In this document: positions 17,219 through 21,540 of the stretch, one piece after another | Layout of the letters: each line of letters opens with the position of its first letter | Numbering within the stretch: the stretch's first letter is position 1 | From: Bacillota bacterium | GTDB taxonomy: Bacteria > Bacillota > Clostridia > Acetivibrionales > DSM-1351 | Assembly (NCBI GenBank): GCA_023436515.1 | Contig: JAEZIV010000387.1 | Location: forward strand, 1-21,540 | Direction of reading: 5' to 3' | Length of the DNA: 21,540 bases | Translations under genes and position numbers: made by a program | The notes under the pieces: generated by a model | The model's input: only the letters and a program-made list of their open reading frames with translations | Database searches by the model: none | Told to the model about the DNA's origin: nothing

Positions 17219-17806
17219 ATGACCGAAAAGATAACCTCACGTCAAAAACAAGCACTTGAGACAAAGAGAAAAATATACAAAACAGCAATCGTTCTAATGG
17301 AAAAGAAGGGCTTTAACAATGTTACAATTAAGGAAATAAGCAAAGCCTCAGGTGTATCTGTAGGTGCATTTTATCACTATTTTAATTCTAAAAACGATAT
17401 ATATTTTGAAATATACAGAAAAGGCGATGAATACTTTCAAAAGGTTGTTTCAAAGAGCCTGAAGGAAGAAGACTCTCTAAATAGGATTTTGGAGTATTTC
17501 GAATTTTATGCAAGGTATAATCTGATTACAGGATTGGAAACCACTAAGCTTTTATACAATACTCAAAATAAGTGGTTTATTAAAAAAGGCAGATATATGC
17601 AGCTGCTTTTACAGGAGATAATCACTGAAGGGCAGAATAAGAATGAACTCCGTAATGAAATGAGTTCTGAGGAAATAACCGACTACTTATTCATATCAGC
17701 CAGAGGTGTTGTTTATGACTGGTGCCTGAATGAGGGTAAATATGACCTTGCTCATAAAATAAAAAACCATATAAAGCTGATCTCTGAATCCCTTATACAG
17801 AAGTAA
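17219..17806 (+). CDS. TetR/AcrR family transcriptional regulator
   Basis: This 195-residue protein is a dimeric one-component repressor. The N-terminal helix-turn-helix is clear at residues 27-58 (NVTIKEISKASGVSVGAFYH, then YFNSKNDIYFEI). The C-terminal ligand-binding domain is family-typical and uninformative about the ligand. The ATG is preceded by AGGAGAG about 9 bases upstream. It is transcribed away from the YtrA-type operon and towards the flavin reductase gene, which ends 127 bases downstream in convergent orientation. It could regulate itself, the ABC module or the reductase; only proximity supports any of these. Confidence 0.93.
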   Translation: MTEKITSRQKQALETKRKIYKTAIVLMEKKGFNNVTIKEISKASGVSVGAFYHYFNSKNDIYFEIYRKGDEYFQKVVSKSLKEEDSLNRILEYFEFYARYNLITGLETTKLLYNTQNKWFIKKGRYMQLLLQEIITEGQNKNELRNEMSSEEITDYLFISARGVVYDWCLNEGKYDLAHKIKNHIKLISESLIQK

Positions 17807-17826
17807 TATCTAATTACTCATAAAAA

Positions 17827-17883
17827 TAAGCTGCAAGGCTTAGCTGCAACATAATGATATGGCACAGCAAGCCTAGCAGCTTA
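17827..17883. terminator. Long hairpin terminator between tetR and the flavin reductase
   Basis: Three stacked stems separated by single mismatches or bulges: TAAGCTGC/GCAGCTTA, AGGCTT/AAGCCT and GCTG/CAGC, around an 18-base loop. On the minus strand the stem is followed by TTTTT, so it is a good terminator for the reductase; on the plus strand the T run is poor. Confidence 0.75.
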
Positions 17884-17932
17884 ACTTATTAAATCAAAGC
17901 ATAAGCTCTAATTTTAGATTTCCTAAAACAAA

Positions 17933-19924
17933 CTAAATGCTTCGTGCAACCTCGTAAGCATCCCATATAGCATACATGATATTCGAGACCTTCCGTGCAT
18001 CACCAATCAGATGGAGGTCAGCCACTTCATACATTAATTGCTCATACAAGCTTCTTTCAGAATTGTATCCAACTGCCAGCACTATACTATCAGCACCAAT
18101 TTCCTTCTCAACTCCGGAAACCTCCAGCAAAGCTCCTTTTTCAGTTGTCTTAAGTACCTTAGCATTTGTGAGCACATCAATCCCTTTATAAGGAATTAAT
18201 TTTTCCAGCATCTCTGAATTTGCATGGCAAAGGGGTCCATTTACTGAAAGAAGCTTGCTTTGAATCTCTACTATAGTCACTTTTTTCCCCTGGTCAACAA
18301 GCCACAGAGCAAGCTCACAGCCAACAAGTCCACCGCCTACAACTACAACCTCTTTACCCGGATCAACTTCCTCAAGCAGCACCTCTTCGGCAGTAAAAAC
18401 CTTACTCTGATCACCTAAATCAAATATTTTAGGTTTTGCACCGGTAGCAATTATTACTGTATCTGCTGCACAGCTTTTTATTGAATCCACTGATAATACC
18501 GAGTTGCAATTTACCTCTACACCCAGTTCCTTCAAGGTTTGTTCATACCATGCCACTAATGCATGATCATCTTCCTTAAAGTCAGGTACACCGCCGGGAA
18601 GCAAATTGCCGCCAATCCTGCTGCGCTTTTCATATATAACAGGCTTATGTCCACGAAGTGCTAAAACTCTTGCAGCTTCACAGCCCGCAACCCCTCCGCC
18701 TGCTATAAGTACTTTCTTGCTTTTTAGGGCAGGTGTTATAAATGTAACTACTTCTCTGCAGGCTTCAGGATTTACGGCACAGTTCAGAGCTGAGTACTCC
18801 TGAATTCGTCCCATACAACCTTCCTGGCAGGAAAGACAGGGTCTGACCATATTAACCTTTCCCGTTCTTACCTTGTTGCAATATTCCGGATCAGCTAACA
18901 AGGGGCGTCCTAGGCTGACGATATCGCAAGCTCCATCATTTACGGCATTTAGTGCAAGATCAGGATTATCCATTCTACCCGCACAAAGTACAGGAACATC
19001 CACAGCATCCTTAACAATTTTTGCATAGGGGATATATAAGCCCTTTTCCTGATACATGGGAGGGTGACTCCACCACCAGGAATCATAAGAGCCAACATCC
19101 ACATCCAGTGCATCATAGCCATATGACACCAACAGCTTTGCTGCCTCAATTCCCTCCGGTATGTCTCTCCCCTTTTCTTCAAATTCCTCTCCGGGCAAAG
19201 CCCCGTCACGCCAATCCTTAATAAAGCTTTTAGGACTATATCTTAAGGTTACCGGGAAGTCATTACCACATCTTTTCTTTATTTCCTGAACAATTTCCCG
19301 TGCAAATCGCAGCCTGTTTTCCAGCGAGCCCCCATATTCGTCCTTTCGCTGATTAAAAAAGGAGATAGCAAACTGGTCAATCAAATAGCCCTCATGTACT
19401 GCATGAATCTGAACACCGTCAAAGCCCGCGCGCTTTGCATTATAAGCTCCGTCACCAAACCTCCTGACTATCTGGTGAATCTCCGCAACCGTCAGTTCTC
19501 TGCAGGTTTTGTCCAACCAGCGATGCTTGATTGGAGAAGGTGCTACAGGAGGATATTCTCCGAGGTTTGTTGGTATTGTAACTCTTCCGAAGCCTCCGCT
19601 GAGTTGAAGGAAGATCCTCGAGTCATATGCGTGAACTCGTTCTGTCATCTCCCGTGATGTGCGCACAAAGTGAACCGGATTGTGAGTTGAACAGGGTACA
19701 TTGGGCATGCCGTGCTCTTCCACCTCATTATCTACAAAGGTAACCCCTGTGATAATTAGCCCAACACCACCCTTTGCCCGAGCTGTATAATACTCAATAC
19801 CTCTTTGGTTGAAGCCTCCCTCTGCATCGGCCAGACCCAAAGGTCCCATAGGTGCCATAGCAAAACGGTTTTTCAGTTCTAAAGAACCTATTTTCACTGG
19901 TTCATACAATTTTGCATATTTCAT
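17933..19924 (-). CDS. FMN/4Fe-4S/FAD ene-reductase (2-enoate reductase / 2,4-dienoyl-CoA reductase family)
   Basis: This 663-residue cytoplasmic flavoenzyme reduces an activated C=C bond using NAD(P)H. Residues 1-350 are an Old Yellow Enzyme barrel; HAVHEGYLIDQF at residues 174-185 is the catalytic stretch, close to clostridial 2-enoate reductases, cinnamate reductase and BaiCD. The cluster ligands are Cys363, Cys366, Cys370 and Cys382 (spacing X2, X3, X11). A Rossmann FAD site (IAGGGVAGCEAA) begins near 407 and a second nucleotide site (VVVVGGGLVGCELA) near 554. All domains are complete. AAGGAG is 12 bases from the ATG, a long spacing. A promoter with an inverted repeat lies at 20049-20104. 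The substrate (enoate, aromatic acrylate or steroid) cannot be told. Confidence 0.93.
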   Translation of the reverse strand: MKYAKLYEPVKIGSLELKNRFAMAPMGPLGLADAEGGFNQRGIEYYTARAKGGVGLIITGVTFVDNEVEEHGMPNVPCSTHNPVHFVRTSREMTERVHAYDSRIFLQLSGGFGRVTIPTNLGEYPPVAPSPIKHRWLDKTCRELTVAEIHQIVRRFGDGAYNAKRAGFDGVQIHAVHEGYLIDQFAISFFNQRKDEYGGSLENRLRFAREIVQEIKKRCGNDFPVTLRYSPKSFIKDWRDGALPGEEFEEKGRDIPEGIEAAKLLVSYGYDALDVDVGSYDSWWWSHPPMYQEKGLYIPYAKIVKDAVDVPVLCAGRMDNPDLALNAVNDGACDIVSLGRPLLADPEYCNKVRTGKVNMVRPCLSCQEGCMGRIQEYSALNCAVNPEACREVVTFITPALKSKKVLIAGGGVAGCEAARVLALRGHKPVIYEKRSRIGGNLLPGGVPDFKEDDHALVAWYEQTLKELGVEVNCNSVLSVDSIKSCAADTVIIATGAKPKIFDLGDQSKVFTAEEVLLEEVDPGKEVVVVGGGLVGCELALWLVDQGKKVTIVEIQSKLLSVNGPLCHANSEMLEKLIPYKGIDVLTNAKVLKTTEKGALLEVSGVEKEIGADSIVLAVGYNSERSLYEQLMYEVADLHLIGDARKVSNIMYAIWDAYEVARSI

Positions 19925-20048
19925 AAGCTATGTATTCTCCTTTATATAGACTTGCAGTTTCTTAGCTGTCAGTTCCGGATTAGAATGACCTTTGCTGCCG
20001 GTACAGATTTTGTTGCTGGTTTAAGAAATGTAAGAAGCTGTGAATTAG

Positions 20049-20104
20049 CACCGAATATGCTCGGTGAATGTATTCAGTTTATCATTCCAGCAATTTAAAG
20101 TCAA
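20049..20104 (-). promoter_or_regulatory. Promoter and inverted repeat of the flavin reductase gene
   Basis: On the minus strand TTGACT (20104-20099), 17 bases and TAAACT (20081-20076) form a good promoter with a start near 20069. Immediately downstream is CACCGA (20049-20054), 6 bases, TCGGTG (20061-20066), a perfect inverted repeat placed as a repressor site would be. The mRNA leader would be about 145 bases. Confidence 0.55.
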
Positions 20105-20137
20105 TAATTCCAACAGCCGGCTAATAATCATACTTTT

Positions 20138-20166
20138 TTAACAAAATTAGTATATACTATTATATA
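20138..20166 (+). promoter_or_regulatory. Sigma-A promoter of the phospholipase-family gene
   Basis: TTAACA (20138-20143), 17 bases and TATATA (20161-20166) form a plausible vegetative promoter 31 bases before the ATG; GAGGAG is the ribosome binding site. Confidence 0.6.
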
Positions 20167-20196
20167 AATCAGATATATAGATATGAGGAGACCTTT

Positions 20197-21189
20197 ATGC
20201 CCAATCTTGTTACCCATTACCTCTGTGGTCAGGAGGCAGTTAAGCATCTGGAAAGCAGCAACTGTAAAAAACTAATTGAAAAATATACAAACATATTTAA
20301 TCTGGGTGTACAGGGACCTGATATACTGTTTTATTACGAGGTTTGGCCCTGGAATAAAAAAAGTTCAGATGACAATATAGGTGCCAAAATGCATACTACA
20401 AAAGTCAACGATGTGTTTAAAGCCATTATTGACTATGTTGTTATGCAGAAGGGCTATGTCAGGGATGTTCTTGCGGTATATTTAATGGGTTTTTTGTGCC
20501 ACAACTGTATGGACAGCCTTGGCCATCCTTATATATTCTACCGTTCAGGGTTCAATACTCCCGAAAAAAATAATGAAAACCTTTATCTCTGCTACCACAG
20601 GAAATTCGAAACCAATTTGGACGTATTACTTTGCGAAAGGTATCTCAATAAAAAGGTTCATGAAATCAACTGCCACAAGCTTATTAAAATAAAGGAAGCA
20701 GAAGTTTTTTTACTTGGAGATATGTATCAAAGTGTAATAAAAAAGACATTTAATTTAAATATTAGTAAAAATAAGTTTTCCAAGGCTGTTAAGGAAATGC
20801 AGGCAATCGAATGGCTATTAAGAGACCCTCATGGACTCAAAAAAACGGTCATTGGCTTTATTGATAAGCTGATTTACCGCTTCCCCTTATATTCCAGCCT
20901 TATCTTCCCCCTGTCCATCAAGGACGGTCTCGATTACCTTAACCTTGCTCATAAGGAGTGGAGAATGCCCCATGACAAGAGCATTAAAAGTACAAAATCC
21001 TTTATTGAGCTCTTTAACGAAGCTCATCAGAGAACCAGCAGATTATGTGATGTACTGTATTCGGCTATTTTTGAAAACAATGCCAGTATCCCATATACCC
21101 TCAAGCTGTTGGGGAACACTTCCTATACCTCAGGTATTGACTGCAAAAAACCTGCTATATTCAAGTATAGTGATGTTATTTTCAACTAA
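20197..21189 (+). CDS. Zinc-dependent phospholipase C family protein
   Basis: This 330-residue protein belongs to the Zn_dep_PLPC family (relatives of Bacillus cereus phospholipase C). The metal ligand set can be followed: His7 (LVTHYL), Asp42 (QGPDILFYY), His66 (KMHTTK), His102 and Asp106 with His110 (CHNCMDSLGH), and His134 with Glu138 (YHRKFE), with spacings matching the secreted enzymes. There is no signal peptide, and the N-terminal Trp ligand of mature secreted enzymes is absent, so it is probably cytoplasmic. A clear promoter and GAGGAG ribosome binding site precede it; a terminator hairpin lies at 21456. Substrate is unknown; phospholipase activity is inferred from family only. Confidence 0.9.
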   Translation: MPNLVTHYLCGQEAVKHLESSNCKKLIEKYTNIFNLGVQGPDILFYYEVWPWNKKSSDDNIGAKMHTTKVNDVFKAIIDYVVMQKGYVRDVLAVYLMGFLCHNCMDSLGHPYIFYRSGFNTPEKNNENLYLCYHRKFETNLDVLLCERYLNKKVHEINCHKLIKIKEAEVFLLGDMYQSVIKKTFNLNISKNKFSKAVKEMQAIEWLLRDPHGLKKTVIGFIDKLIYRFPLYSSLIFPLSIKDGLDYLNLAHKEWRMPHDKSIKSTKSFIELFNEAHQRTSRLCDVLYSAIFENNASIPYTLKLLGNTSYTSGIDCKKPAIFKYSDVIFN

Positions 21190-21218
21190 GTTATCCTATT
21201 TTGGTTTATCTGAGCTCA

Positions 21219-21400
21219 TCTGGTAAGTCTGACTCAGGTGAATCTTAGTCTGCTAAGCCTCATTCTGCTTAGGCTGACTCGAGTTAGCCTGACTCCGGGT
21301 AAGTCTATTTCTGATGACATGAGTTAGCCTGACTCCGGGTAAGTCTATTTCTGATGACATGAGTTGGCCTCTCTCTGCTTAGCCCGACTACGGGTCTGTG
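21219..21400. repeat. Degenerate short-motif repeat patch with a perfect 40-bp tandem duplication
   Basis: Positions 21281-21320 and 21321-21360 are identical over 40 bp. A third unit (21361-21400) keeps only the opening GAGTTGGCCT. Across the whole patch a motif of the form TWAGnCTGACTC recurs about ten times in various states of decay, beginning at 21224, 21245, 21254, 21269, 21284, 21300, 21324, 21340, 21364 and 21379. There is no unique spacer between units, so it is not a CRISPR. No convincing ORF crosses it. Confidence 0.8.
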
Positions 21401-21455
21401 CTATTTTGATTACGGTTAAATGAAAAAGTAAATTCTAGCAGGAAAATATAAAAGT

Positions 21456-21503
21456 AAATGCACAAGAAAACTCCATTTAAAGAGGCTTGTGCATTTTATT
21501 TTG
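21456..21503 (+). terminator. Terminator hairpin downstream of the phospholipase-family gene
   Basis: An 11-bp perfect stem AAATGCACAAG (21456-21466) and CTTGTGCATTT (21486-21496) with a 19-base loop is followed by TTATTTTG. It lies about 270 bases past the gene, after the repeat patch, so the patch would be transcribed in the 3' untranslated region. Confidence 0.75.
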
Positions 21504-21540
21504 ATGAAAACAGTTGTATAATTATACTGTGTTAGGGAGG
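21501..21540 (+). promoter_or_regulatory. Promoter and ribosome binding site of a gene beyond the window
   Basis: A perfect TATAAT (21517-21522) lies inside the 12-bp palindrome GTATAATTATAC (21516-21527). An alternative pair is TTGATG (21501-21506) with TATACT (21523-21528) at 16 bases. The window ends in AGGGAGG, a strong Shine-Dalgarno, so a start codon is expected within about ten bases of the edge. Confidence 0.5.

Noticed and set aside
21281..21400. CRISPR-like array
   Set aside because: The 40-bp units abut directly with no unique spacers, only two are identical, and no cas genes are present.

Overview
The window reads as a stretch of ordinary chromosome from a low-GC anaerobic Firmicute (class Clostridia). 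A Ruminiclostridium-like cellulolytic clostridium is my guess, from protein style, AT-rich spacers with clear sigma-A boxes, strong GGAGG ribosome binding sites and a clostridial enoate-reductase-type flavoenzyme. I see no tRNA, rRNA, insertion sequence, phage gene or CRISPR array.

Layout. 1-1978 (minus): a polar amino-acid ABC importer (binding lipoprotein, permease, ATPase cut by the window edge) behind a TTGAAT-17-TATAAT promoter. 2288-3370 (plus): an exported L,D-transpeptidase with a long coiled coil. 3696-4781 (plus): aspartate-semialdehyde dehydrogenase. 5015-7471 (plus): an 818-residue protein with a degenerate cyclic-nucleotide-binding-like N-terminus and an unrecognised C-terminal body, the least explained gene here. 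9335-7630 (minus): proA and a RidA protein. 11002-9449 (minus): glycerol kinase with an unusual insertion. 12746-11067 (minus): a UPF0397-type ECF substrate-binding subunit followed by AzlC and AzlD. 13617-12916 (minus): an AIM24/TIGR00266 protein. 14749-13724 (minus): a PdxA-family dehydrogenase. 16991-14917 (minus): a YtrA-type GntR regulator, ABC ATPase and six-helix membrane protein. 17219-17806 (plus): a TetR regulator, convergent with a 663-residue FMN/4Fe-4S/FAD reductase (19924-17933, minus). 20197-21189 (plus): a zinc-dependent phospholipase C-family protein. The right end (21219-21400) holds a degenerate repeat patch with a perfect 40-bp tandem duplication, then a terminator and a promoter plus Shine-Dalgarno for a gene beyond the edge.

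The genes do not form one pathway. They are short, independently promoted units for amino-acid uptake and synthesis, wall cross-linking, glycerol use and an envelope-stress-like ABC module. Several promoters carry perfect palindromes at or near the transcription start, pointing to local regulators. No clear new multi-gene defence or mobile system is visible. The best candidates for undescribed biology are the 818-residue orphan, the terminal repeat patch, and the palindromes at 13640-13655, 15668-15684 and 17055-17076.
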